This document shows positions 16,516-25,763 of a DNA stretch of 64,000 bases, piece by piece (position 1 is the first letter of the stretch; each line of letters begins with the position of its first letter). Position numbers and translations under genes: made by a program. The stretch comes from Agromyces sp. H66 (GTDB lineage Bacteria > Actinomycetota > Actinomycetes > Actinomycetales > Microbacteriaceae), in assembly GCF_004959775.1 (NCBI RefSeq), contig NZ_SJZG01000010.1, positions 77,649 through 141,648 on the forward strand, in the 5' to 3' direction. Under the pieces are notes generated by a model that was given only the letters and a program-made list of their open reading frames with translations, was not told the DNA's origin and did not search any database.

Positions 16516-18473
16516 TGAGCATGCACGGTGGTGGGGGGATGCCGCCGCCAGGGGCCAGGCCCGGCGGCGCGCGCGGCGGCGGTCCACGGGGTCGCATCTC
16601 CAGCGCCGACATCGAGGCCCAGCGCGCCGAGAACGCCGAGGCGCCGAAGATTCCTCACCTGCTCCGTCGCATCGTCGAGCTGTTCGCGCCGCACAAGGCG
16701 GCCCTCGTCACCACCGTCGTGCTCGTGCTCGTGGGCGCCGCGCTCAGCGTCATCCCGCCGCTGCTCACCCAGCGCGCGTTCGATGACGGCCTGTTCCCGG
16801 CCGGGCCCGACGGTGTGCCGACGGGTCCGAACCTCCCGGTGCTCGGCACGGTCGTCGCGGCCATGATCCTCGTCTTCGTGGCATCCGCCCTGCTCGGCGT
16901 CTGGCAGACGTGGCTCACCGCGACCATCGGCAACAAGGTCATGGGTGCCCTGCGGGTTCGTCTCTTCACGCACCTGCAGGCGATGGAGCTCAGCTTCTTC
17001 ACGCGCACGAAGACCGGCGTCATCCAGTCGCGCCTGCAGAACGACGTGGGCGGCGTGGCATCCGTGCTCACCAACACCGTCTCGAGCGTGCTCGGCAACA
17101 CCGTCACCGTGCTCGCGGCGTTCGTCGCGATGCTCCTCCTCAACTGGCAGCTCACGATCATCGCGCTCGTGCTGATGCCCTTCATGGTCATCGCGCAGCG
17201 GCGCGTGGGGCAGGTGCGCGCGCGCATCGCCGCGAAGACGCAGGAGTCGCTTTCGGAGATGACGGCGATCACGCAGGAGACCCTGTCGGTGAGCGGCATC
17301 CTGCTCTCGAAGAGCTTCACCCGCCAGCGCAGCGAGATCGAGCGCTACGCCGACGAGAACCGCAACCAGATCCGGCTGCAGGTGAAGCAGCAGATGACCG
17401 GCCAGTGGTTCTTCGCCATGGTGTCGATCTTCATGTCGTCGATCCCCGCCATCGTCTATCTCGTGGCGGGGTGGCTCATCGGCGGCGGCGGCGCCGACAT
17501 CACGGCCGGCACGATCGTGGCGTTCACCACCGTGCAGGCGCGGCTGCTCTTCCCGCTGATGGGGCTCATGCGCGTCGCGCTCGACCTGCAGACCTCGAGC
17601 GCCCTGTTCGCGCGGATCTTCGAGTACCTCGACCTGAAACCGGCGATCACGGATGCCCCCGGCGCCCGCCCGGTGCGTGAGCGTGTCGACGGGACATCCG
17701 CGTCCGCCCTCGGCCGTGTCGAGTTCGAGGACGTGACCTTCCGCTACCCCGACGCCGACGGCGACTCGCGGCCGACGCTCGACGGCGTGAGCTTCACGAT
17801 CGAGCCCGGCCAGTACGCCGCCTTCGTGGGGCCCTCCGGAGCCGGCAAGACGACGGTGTCATACCTGGTGCCGCGGCTCTACGAGGCGTCGGGCGGCGTC
17901 GTGCGGTTCGCGGGCGACGACGTGCGGGAGCTCCAGCAGGAGTCGCTCATCTCGCACATCGGCATCGTCAGCCAGGAGACGTACCTCTTCCATGCGTCGA
18001 TCGCCGAGAACCTGCGATATGCGAAGCCGGATGCCACCGACGCCGAGCTCGAGGCCGCGGCGCGTGCGGCGAACATCCACGAGACCATCGCGTCGTTCCC
18101 CGATGGGTACGACACCGTGGTGGGGGAGCGCGGCTATCGACTCTCCGGCGGCGAGAAGCAGCGCATCGCCATCGCGCGGGTGCTGCTCAAGGACCCCGCG
18201 GTGCTCGTGCTCGACGAGGCGACGAGCGCGCTCGACACCATCAGCGAGCGGGTCGTGCAGCAGGCGCTCGACGACGCGTCGCGCGGGCGCACCACCATCG
18301 CCATCGCACACCGACTGTCGACGGTGGTCGGCGCCGACGTGATCTTCGTGATCGTCGGCGGGCGCATCGTCGAGCAGGGCACGCACGCCGACCTCATCAA
18401 CGCCGGTGGCGTGTACGCGTCGCTGTACCGGCAGCAGGAGGAGCGCCCGGAGGTGCCCGCAAGCCCGCTCTAG
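16515..18473 (+). CDS. ABC exporter, fused membrane and ATPase domains
   Basis: 652 residues. A Gly/Pro/Arg-rich N-terminal tail of about 45 residues precedes six transmembrane helices (about 65-370) of the type IV exporter fold. The nucleotide-binding domain has Walker A GPSGAGKTT, Q loop SQETYLF, signature LSGGEKQR, Walker B VLVLDEATSAL and H loop IAHRLST. One half-transporter of this kind normally works as a homodimer exporting lipids or drugs. No neighbour reveals the cargo. The ATG fits a leaderless start; the gene stands alone. Confidence 0.93.
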   Translation: MSMHGGGGMPPPGARPGGARGGGPRGRISSADIEAQRAENAEAPKIPHLLRRIVELFAPHKAALVTTVVLVLVGAALSVIPPLLTQRAFDDGLFPAGPDGVPTGPNLPVLGTVVAAMILVFVASALLGVWQTWLTATIGNKVMGALRVRLFTHLQAMELSFFTRTKTGVIQSRLQNDVGGVASVLTNTVSSVLGNTVTVLAAFVAMLLLNWQLTIIALVLMPFMVIAQRRVGQVRARIAAKTQESLSEMTAITQETLSVSGILLSKSFTRQRSEIERYADENRNQIRLQVKQQMTGQWFFAMVSIFMSSIPAIVYLVAGWLIGGGGADITAGTIVAFTTVQARLLFPLMGLMRVALDLQTSSALFARIFEYLDLKPAITDAPGARPVRERVDGTSASALGRVEFEDVTFRYPDADGDSRPTLDGVSFTIEPGQYAAFVGPSGAGKTTVSYLVPRLYEASGGVVRFAGDDVRELQQESLISHIGIVSQETYLFHASIAENLRYAKPDATDAELEAAARAANIHETIASFPDGYDTVVGERGYRLSGGEKQRIAIARVLLKDPAVLVLDEATSALDTISERVVQQALDDASRGRTTIAIAHRLSTVVGADVIFVIVGGRIVEQGTHADLINAGGVYASLYRQQEERPEVPASPL

Positions 18474-18542
18474 CGTGCTGGGTTGCCCGAACGCCATGCC
18501 GCGCTCGGCGGCTGCAGGGGGCGGCGGGGGGTCGGGTCGTCG

Positions 18543-18556
18543 TAGTCTGCGGGTCA
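18543..18556 (+). promoter_or_regulatory. -10 element for a leaderless FAD-oxidase transcript
   Basis: TAGTCT (18543-18548) lies seven bases before the ATG at 18556. No ribosome site is present between them. Confidence 0.4.
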
Positions 18557-19884
18557 TGACCGATGTGGCCGCGCTCCGGGAGTCACTCGACGGCGAGGTG
18601 TTCAACCCCGACTCGCCCGGGTATGAAGAGGTGCGACGCCCGGTCAATCCCAACTACGCGGATGCGCATCCGCAGCTCCTAATCGGGTGCCGCTCGACTT
18701 CGGACGTCGTTCGCGCCCTCGGTCACGCGAGAGCCACCGGAATGCGCATCGTGCCGCGCGGCGGCGGCCACTGCTTCGCGGGGCGATCGAGCACCGACGG
18801 GATCGTGCTCGACCTGGCTCCGATGGACGCCATCGTCGTGGACGACGACGGCGTCGCCACGGTCGGGGCCGGCGCGCGACTGGCGCAGGTGTACTCCGCG
18901 TTGCATGAGCACGGGCGGACCATTCCGGCCGGCTGCGGAGCGACGGTCGGGATCGCGGGTCTCACGCTCGGCGGCGGGATCGGCCTGCTCGGTCGCACCC
19001 ACGGTCTCACGTGCGACCGCCTGGTCGGCGCCCGGGTCGTGCTCGCGGACGGGCGCGTCTTGGATTGCGACCGCGACCACGAGCCCGACCTCTTCTGGGC
19101 GCTCCGCGGGGCAGGTGGCGGCCAGTTCGGGGTGGTCACCTCGCTGCGCTTCGAGACCGTGGAGGAACCGATGTCCATCCGGTTCGAGGGCCTATGGCCG
19201 GACACCGAACCCGAGGACGTGGTCGCGGCATGGCAGGAATGGGCGCCGGATGCTCCCGCCGGCATCACCGCGAACCTGAGCGTCGTGGCAGAACCCGGCC
19301 GGCCCATCGAGGTCGCGCTCCTCGGCGCCTCGCTGCTGGGTGAAACAGCGACGCGTGACGTGCTCGACGAGTTCAGCGCCGCCGCGGGTGTCGCCCGCGT
19401 GAGCGACGTCCACAGCCCTCAGCCCTACTCGGCGCTGAAGGACGCCCTCGCCCGCCAGGACCCCGGGGAGGACGGCGCGGTCGGGCTCCGCATCAGGTCG
19501 GAGTTCTTCTCCCGCTCGATGCGGTCGAGCACCATCGCGAGCCTGCTGGCCGAGCTCCAGGACGACGCGAGCGTCGCGCGACGACAGCTCAACTTCACGG
19601 CAATGGGTGGCGCCTACAACCGGGTCGCCGAGGACGCGACGGCCTTCGCCCATCGCGACGAGCGCTTCCTGCTCGAGCACATCGAGGCGGCCCCGGGCGC
19701 GTGGGTCGACCGCTCCTGGGCGATCGCGCATGCCGACGGATCGGGGGGCGTGTATCCCAACTTCCCAGACCCGCGACTGGGCGACTGGTCCACGGCCTAC
19801 CACGGCGGCAACCATGACCGGCTGGCGGCGATCAAGCGCGACTACGATCCCGAGCGGTTCTTCGACTTCCCGCAGGCGGTCTAG
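18556..19884 (+). CDS. BBE-type FAD-linked oxidoreductase
   Basis: 442 residues. An FAD-binding PCMH domain (about 40-210) contains IVPRGGGHCFAGRS, in which the histidine is the usual covalent FAD anchor, and GCGATVGIAGLTLGGG, in which the cysteine aligns with the second anchor of bicovalent enzymes. The C-terminal berberine-bridge segment AYHGGNHDRLAAIKRDYDP, ending FFDFPQAV, is intact. Relatives oxidise sugars, alcohols or alkaloid-like compounds with oxygen or another acceptor; the substrate is unknown. The frame is open upstream to 18406, but 18556 matches the family start and a TAGTCT -10 element. Confidence 0.9.
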   Translation: MTDVAALRESLDGEVFNPDSPGYEEVRRPVNPNYADAHPQLLIGCRSTSDVVRALGHARATGMRIVPRGGGHCFAGRSSTDGIVLDLAPMDAIVVDDDGVATVGAGARLAQVYSALHEHGRTIPAGCGATVGIAGLTLGGGIGLLGRTHGLTCDRLVGARVVLADGRVLDCDRDHEPDLFWALRGAGGGQFGVVTSLRFETVEEPMSIRFEGLWPDTEPEDVVAAWQEWAPDAPAGITANLSVVAEPGRPIEVALLGASLLGETATRDVLDEFSAAAGVARVSDVHSPQPYSALKDALARQDPGEDGAVGLRIRSEFFSRSMRSSTIASLLAELQDDASVARRQLNFTAMGGAYNRVAEDATAFAHRDERFLLEHIEAAPGAWVDRSWAIAHADGSGGVYPNFPDPRLGDWSTAYHGGNHDRLAAIKRDYDPERFFDFPQAV

Positions 19885-19966
19885 AAGACGCGTCACACGC
19901 GGCGAGTACCGTGCACCGGCGCACGTTTGCGCCGGAACGGGCTCCGTGCGGCGGCATCGGCCGGTA

Positions 19967-20009
19967 TGCAGCATCTGCGACGACGGCCGAGGTCGTCGAA
20001 CGTGCTGCA
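19967..20009. repeat. interrupted hairpin in the gap before the cystathionine beta-synthase gene
   Basis: TGCAGCA/TGCTGCA outer arms and CGACGAC/GTCGTCG inner arms with an internal loop of four bases on each side. The 281-bp gap 19885-20165 shows no gene. Confidence 0.45.
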
Positions 20010-20165
20010 TCCCCGAATCGTCGCGCCTGCGGCATCCGCGCGACTAGGCTTGGCGCGTGAACCCTTGCATGTTGTGTTGTCGTCGCTGAGACGGGCGACC
20101 CCTTTTCCAGCGTCGCGCACCGCATCCGGCGCCCAAGACGCACTGACACGAGGAACGAACACGGC

Positions 20166-21533
<1,368 letters not shown>

Positions 21534-21566
21534 CGGCCGACTCGCTCCTCGCACCGGAAGGCCACC

Positions 21567-22733
21567 ATGCACGACGACGCACGCTTCGACACCCGCGCCA
21601 TCCACGCGGGGCAGGAGTTCGACCCGACCACCGGCGCGGTCATCCCGCCGATCTACCAGACCTCGACGTTCGTGCAGGACGGCATCGGCGGCCTGCGCGG
21701 CGGCTACGAGTACTCCCGCGCCGGCAACCCCACGCGCACCGCGCTCGAGACGCAGCTCGCGGCGCTCGAGGGCGGCATCCGCGGCCTCTCGTTCGCGTCC
21801 GGCCTCGCCGCCGAGGACGCCCTGCTGCGCACCGTGCTCGCGCCCGGCGACCACGTCGTGATCGGCAACGACGTCTACGGGGGCACGCACCGGCTCGTGC
21901 GTCGCATTCACGGGGCCTGGGGAATCCGTCACACCACGGTGGACACGAGCGACATCGGTGCCGTGCGCGACGCGATCGAGCTGGGCACCACCAAGGTGCT
22001 CTGGGTGGAGACGCCGTCGAATCCGCTCATGAAGATCTCCGACATCGCGGCGCTCGCCGAGCTCGGCGACGAGGCCGGCGTGCTCGTCGTCGTCGACAAC
22101 ACGTTCGCCTCGCCCGCGCTGCAGCAGCCGCTCGCGCTCGGCGCCGCGGTGGTCGTGCACTCGACGACGAAGTACCTCGGCGGACACTCCGACGTGGTCG
22201 GCGGTGGCCTCGTGTTCGCGGCCGGGCAGGAGGAGCTCGCCGAGCGCGTCACGTTCACGCAGTTCGCGGCGGGCGCGATCTCGGGTCCGTTCGACGCCTT
22301 CCTCACGTCGCGCGGCATCAAGACCCTCGGCATCCGGATGCAGCGGCACAGCCAGAACGCCCTGGCCATCGCGCGCCGCCTCGACGAGCACCCGGCCGTC
22401 GAGCGCGTGTACTACCCGGGGCTGGAGTCGCACCCCGGACACGAGCTCGCCGGGCGCCAGATGTCGGGATTCGGCGGCATGCTCTCGATCGCGTTCGCCG
22501 GGGGCGCGCCGGCCGCCAGGCGGTTCGCCCAGTCGACCTCGCTGTTCCAGCTCGCCGAGTCGCTCGGCGGCGTCGAGTCGCTCGTGAACTATCCGTCGGA
22601 GATGACCCACGCGTCGGTGAAGGGCACCGAGGCGGAGGTGCCCGATTCGATCGTGCGACTGTCGGTGGGCATCGAGGACGTCGACGACCTCCTCGACGAC
22701 ATCGACCAGACGCTCGTGCGCATCGCGGGTTGA
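21567..22733 (+). CDS. metB: cystathionine gamma-synthase or gamma-lyase
   Basis: 388 residues, PLP-dependent Cys/Met metabolism family, fold type I. Lys202 in VHSTTKYLGGHSD holds PLP; YEYSRAGNPTR and WVETPSNPLM are the family substrate and phosphate loops. Synthase (homoserine ester plus cysteine) and lyase (cystathionine to cysteine) cannot be told apart by eye. Linkage to cystathionine beta-synthase favours reverse transsulfuration, i.e. lyase. The final residues and stop codon lie inside a GCGGGTTGAGGAG repeat that occurs again 26 bases on. Confidence 0.9.
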   Translation: MHDDARFDTRAIHAGQEFDPTTGAVIPPIYQTSTFVQDGIGGLRGGYEYSRAGNPTRTALETQLAALEGGIRGLSFASGLAAEDALLRTVLAPGDHVVIGNDVYGGTHRLVRRIHGAWGIRHTTVDTSDIGAVRDAIELGTTKVLWVETPSNPLMKISDIAALAELGDEAGVLVVVDNTFASPALQQPLALGAAVVVHSTTKYLGGHSDVVGGGLVFAAGQEELAERVTFTQFAAGAISGPFDAFLTSRGIKTLGIRMQRHSQNALAIARRLDEHPAVERVYYPGLESHPGHELAGRQMSGFGGMLSIAFAGGAPAARRFAQSTSLFQLAESLGGVESLVNYPSEMTHASVKGTEAEVPDSIVRLSVGIEDVDDLLDDIDQTLVRIAG

Positions 22734-22782
22734 GGAGGCCGCGCCGCGCCGCGGGTTGAGGAGTGCGCGCCTCCTCGACCCG
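22725..22782. repeat. direct repeat plus hairpin overlapping the end of the metB-like gene
   Basis: GCGGGTTGAGGAG occurs at 22725-22737 and 22751-22763. The second copy pairs with CTCCTCGACCCG (22771-22782) as a 12-bp stem with one wobble, probably the operon terminator. The first copy supplies the gene's last codons and TGA. Confidence 0.6.
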
Positions 22783-22804
22783 CCGGATGCATCGTGGCAG
22801 GATC

Positions 22805-22821
22805 TTGACGCAAGCTGTCAA
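22805..22821. promoter_or_regulatory. possible operator before the APC permease
   Basis: TTGAC (22805-22809) and GTCAA (22817-22821) form a short palindrome with a seven-base centre, 26 bases before the permease start. TTGACG could also be a -35 hexamer, but no clear -10 follows. Confidence 0.3.
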
Positions 22822-22846
22822 TCTGCCAGCGGTGCGTGTCGGTCGG

Positions 22847-24244
22847 ATGGCTGAGAATGAGCGGGTGACTTCGAACCAGCCCGCCACCCGGGCGGCCCCG
22901 CAACGCCACGGCGGCACCCTCGGCCTCGGCCAGGGCACGGCCCTCTACATCGGGAGCGTCCTCGGCACCGGCATCCTCGTGCTGCCCGGGCTCGCCGCCT
23001 CGGCGGCCGGCCCGGCGTCGATCATCGCGGTGGCCGCCGTGCTCGTGCTCTCCATCCCGCTCGCGGGCACGTTCGCCGCGCTCGCCGCCCGCTACCCCGA
23101 CGCCGGGGGAGTGGCGAGCTTCGTGCGCCGCGCCCTCGGCGGCACGGCCGCGCGCATGACCGGGTACTGGTTCTACTTCGGCGTGTGCGTCGGTGCGCCG
23201 GTGCTCGCGATCCTCGGCGGCGAGTACGTCGTCGCTGTGCTCGGCGTCGACCGCGCCGCCGTGCCGGTGATCGGCTTCGCGGTCTTCGTGCCGCCGTTCA
23301 TCGCCAACTGGTTCGGTGTCCGCGTGGCCGGATGGGTGCAGTTCGCGCTCACGGGCCTGCTGCTCACGGTCGTCGTAGGAGTGGTGGCCGTCACGTTCCC
23401 GGCCGTCGACGCCTCGAACTTCGAGCCGTTCCTGCCGAACGGCTGGGCCGGCGTGGGCCTCGCCATCAGCCTGTTCGTCTGGGCCTTCGCCGGATGGGAG
23501 GTCGGCACCCACATCGCGGGCGAGTTCAAGAATCCGCGGCGCACCATCCCGCTCGCGACCGGCATCGCCATCGTCGTCGTCGGCGCCGGCTACCTCGCGC
23601 TGCAGGCCGTCACCGTCGCCGTGCTCGGCGACCGTGCCGGCGACGGACAGGCACCGCTCGTCGACCTCGTCGAGACGACGCTGCCCGGCGTCGGCCCGGT
23701 GTTCGTCGCGATCATCGCCGCCATCGTCACGTTCGGCGTGATGAACGCCTACCTGCCGGCATTCGGCAAGCTCGGGGCCGCGCTCGGCCGCGACGGCGAC
23801 CTTCCGAAGTTCTTCGCGAAGGGGGCGGCCGACGGCGAGATCCCGCGTCGCTCCCTCGCGCTGACCGGTGTGCTGATCGTCGTGTACTTCGGCCTCATGC
23901 TCCTCAACAACCTCGACCTCACCGGGTTCATCCTGATCCACACGAGCAACATGGTCGCGATCTACGCCCTCGGCATGGTCGCCGCGACGCTGCTGCTCGA
24001 GCGCTGGAGCCTCGACTGGTGGCTCGCGGTCGTCGCGACGATCATGACGGCCGGCCTGCTGGTGCTCGCCGGCGCGAACCTCGTCGTGCCGCTCGTGCTC
24101 GCCGTCGCGGCGGTGCTCGTCACGGTCGTGCGCAGGTGGCGACGCGGCCCCGCGGATGTCGCGGCGGCACCCGTCGATCTCGAACGCGAGCCCGAGCCCG
24201 CCCTCGTCGCCACGAACGCCACCTCACGACAGGACACCGAGTGA
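22847..24244 (+). CDS. APC-superfamily amino acid permease
   Basis: 465 residues, about twelve membrane helices. The first helix carries the unwound substrate motif IGSVLGTGILVLPG that binds the amino-acid backbone in this superfamily, and helix 6 has FAGWEVGTHIAGEFKNPRR. A cytoplasmic tail of about 35 residues ends the protein. The start is uncertain: ATG 22847 is taken; GTG 22865 is close to the hydrophobic core, and the frame opens at 22763. The stop overlaps the cyclase-family gene as GTGA, so the transporter and enzyme probably serve one substrate, perhaps an amino acid or its degradation product. Confidence 0.88.
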   Translation: MAENERVTSNQPATRAAPQRHGGTLGLGQGTALYIGSVLGTGILVLPGLAASAAGPASIIAVAAVLVLSIPLAGTFAALAARYPDAGGVASFVRRALGGTAARMTGYWFYFGVCVGAPVLAILGGEYVVAVLGVDRAAVPVIGFAVFVPPFIANWFGVRVAGWVQFALTGLLLTVVVGVVAVTFPAVDASNFEPFLPNGWAGVGLAISLFVWAFAGWEVGTHIAGEFKNPRRTIPLATGIAIVVVGAGYLALQAVTVAVLGDRAGDGQAPLVDLVETTLPGVGPVFVAIIAAIVTFGVMNAYLPAFGKLGAALGRDGDLPKFFAKGAADGEIPRRSLALTGVLIVVYFGLMLLNNLDLTGFILIHTSNMVAIYALGMVAATLLLERWSLDWWLAVVATIMTAGLLVLAGANLVVPLVLAVAAVLVTVVRRWRRGPADVAAAPVDLEREPEPALVATNATSRQDTE

Positions 24245-25185
24245 CCGAGTACCGCGCCCACTTCGACGCCGAGATCGAGTTCGTGAACGGAGGTGGGCTG
24301 CGGGCCGAGGGGTTCCGCCTCGACCTCCCGGCGGCCGACCTCGACGAGGCCGCGATCGGCGAGCTCCTCGTGCGACACCTCGGACTCGCGCTGGTCGGGC
24401 GGGTCGCGCTCTCGAACCTCGCGATCGTCGAGGAACCGCACCGCGGGTCGCGCGGCATGGCCGAGGCGGGTACGGCCGGCGTCGCGGCATCCGCAGCGCC
24501 AGGCACCGTCGCCGCGCGCGGCGAGCTCGTCGACCTCAGCCACGCCATCCGGGCCGGACTCGTGACCTATCCGGGCATCCCGGCGCCGACCGTGACCCCG
24601 CACCTGACCCGCGAGGCGTCACGCGAGCACTATGCGCCGGGCACCGAGTTCGCGATCGACCTCATCACCATGGCCGGCAACACGGGCACCTACCTGGACA
24701 GTCCGTACCACCGGTACGCCGACGGCGGCGACCTGGCAAGCCTGTCGCTCGAGACGCTCGTCGGGCTGCCGGCCGAGGTGTTCCATCTCGAGGATGCCTC
24801 GGGCCGCGGCATCCCCGCCGAGGTCTTCTTCGACCGCGAGCTCGCGGGCACCGCGGTGCTGCTGCACACGGGCTGGAGCCGTCACTTCGGCACGCCCGAG
24901 TACGCGCACGGAGCGCCGTTCCTCACCGAGGCGGGCGCGCGGCACCTCGTCGACGCGGGCGTCGCGCTCGTGGGCATCGACTCGCTCAACATCGACGACG
25001 CCGAGTCGGGGGGCACGCGGCCTGCGCATTCGATCCTGCTCGCGGGGGGCGTGCACGTGGTCGAGCACCTCACGGCGCTCGACCGGCTCCCCGCCCGCGG
25101 CGCCCGGTTCACGGCGGTGCCGCCTCGCGTCGAGCGCTTCGGCACTTTCCCGGTGCGGGCCTTCGCGGAGCTGCCGGCGCGATGA
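24241..25185 (+). CDS. cyclase-family (kynurenine formamidase-like) hydrolase with an added N-terminal domain
   Basis: 314 residues starting at a GTG that overlaps the permease stop. Residues 1 to about 85 (AHFDAEIEFVNGGGLRAEGF) form a separate alpha/beta piece I do not recognise, then an Ala-rich linker. The rest (LVDLSHAIRAGLVTYPG onward) is the cyclase/arylformamidase fold of metal-dependent amidases. The normal metal motif HxGTHxDxPxH reads NTGTYLDSPYH here, so two ligand histidines are replaced by Asn and Tyr. Either the metal site differs or this is a divergent subfamily. Coupling with the APC permease suggests catabolism of an imported amide or amino-acid derivative. Confidence 0.82.
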   Translation: MTEYRAHFDAEIEFVNGGGLRAEGFRLDLPAADLDEAAIGELLVRHLGLALVGRVALSNLAIVEEPHRGSRGMAEAGTAGVAASAAPGTVAARGELVDLSHAIRAGLVTYPGIPAPTVTPHLTREASREHYAPGTEFAIDLITMAGNTGTYLDSPYHRYADGGDLASLSLETLVGLPAEVFHLEDASGRGIPAEVFFDRELAGTAVLLHTGWSRHFGTPEYAHGAPFLTEAGARHLVDAGVALVGIDSLNIDDAESGGTRPAHSILLAGGVHVVEHLTALDRLPARGARFTAVPPRVERFGTFPVRAFAELPAR

Positions 25186-25212
25186 GGGCGCGGGGTCCGG
25201 CCGGGCGGCGCG

Positions 25213-25668
25213 TCAGCGCTGCCAGCGGCGCGGTCCCGTGCCGGTCGCGCCCAGCGCGTCGTCGGGATTGCGCAGCCGGCACGTCCTGAGGCTCAGGCAG
25301 CCGCAGCCGATGCAGCCGTCGAGATCGTCGCGCAGGTGCTCGAGGTCGGCGATGCGGGCATCGAGGGCGGTTCGCCAGAGGCGGGAGAGACGCGTCCAGT
25401 CCGCCTTGGTGGGAGTGCGCCCGGCCGGCAGCGACTCGAGCGCATCGCGGATCTCGGCGAGCGGGATGCCCACCCGCTGCGCCACGCGGATGAACGTGAC
25501 CCGGCGCAGCGCGTCGCGGCGGTAGCGGCGATGGTTGCGATCGTCGCGCTCCGACGCGATCAGTCCCTCGCGTTCGTAGAAGTGCAGCGCCGAGATCGAG
25601 ACTCCGCTCCGCGCCGACAGCTCGCCGACGGTGAGCAGGGTATGACCGATGGTCTCCAGTTGCGGCAT
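25213..25668 (-). CDS. soxR: redox-sensitive MerR-family activator SoxR
   Basis: 151 residues. The MerR winged helix (LLTVGELSARSGVSISALHF) is followed by a dimerisation helix and the cysteine cluster CIGCGCLSLRTC, which binds the [2Fe-2S] centre that senses redox-active compounds. SoxR twists an over-long promoter to activate it when oxidised. Exactly such a promoter, with a 19-base spacer and a perfect palindrome, lies in the divergent gap in front of the MFS gene. In actinobacteria SoxR usually controls a small set of efflux and detoxification genes rather than soxS. Confidence 0.95.
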   Translation of the reverse strand: MPQLETIGHTLLTVGELSARSGVSISALHFYEREGLIASERDDRNHRRYRRDALRRVTFIRVAQRVGIPLAEIRDALESLPAGRTPTKADWTRLSRLWRTALDARIADLEHLRDDLDGCIGCGCLSLRTCRLRNPDDALGATGTGPRRWQR

Positions 25669-25725
25669 CCGCTCTCCTTCACCGTGGCGCCGACGTCACC
25701 CGAGCGTTGTCGACGCCGTTCGACA

Positions 25726-25763
25726 TTGACCTCAACATTACTTGAGGTCATACGCTCGGGCGC
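25726..25763 (+). promoter_or_regulatory. SoxR-controlled promoter of the MFS pump
   Basis: -35 TTGACC (25726-25731), a 19-base spacer and -10 TACGCT (25751-25756). The palindrome GACCTCAA-n6-TTGAGGTC (25728-25749) fills the spacer and matches known SoxR boxes (CCTCAA...TTGAGG). Seven bases then lead to the ATG at 25764, so the mRNA is probably leaderless. Confidence 0.85.
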
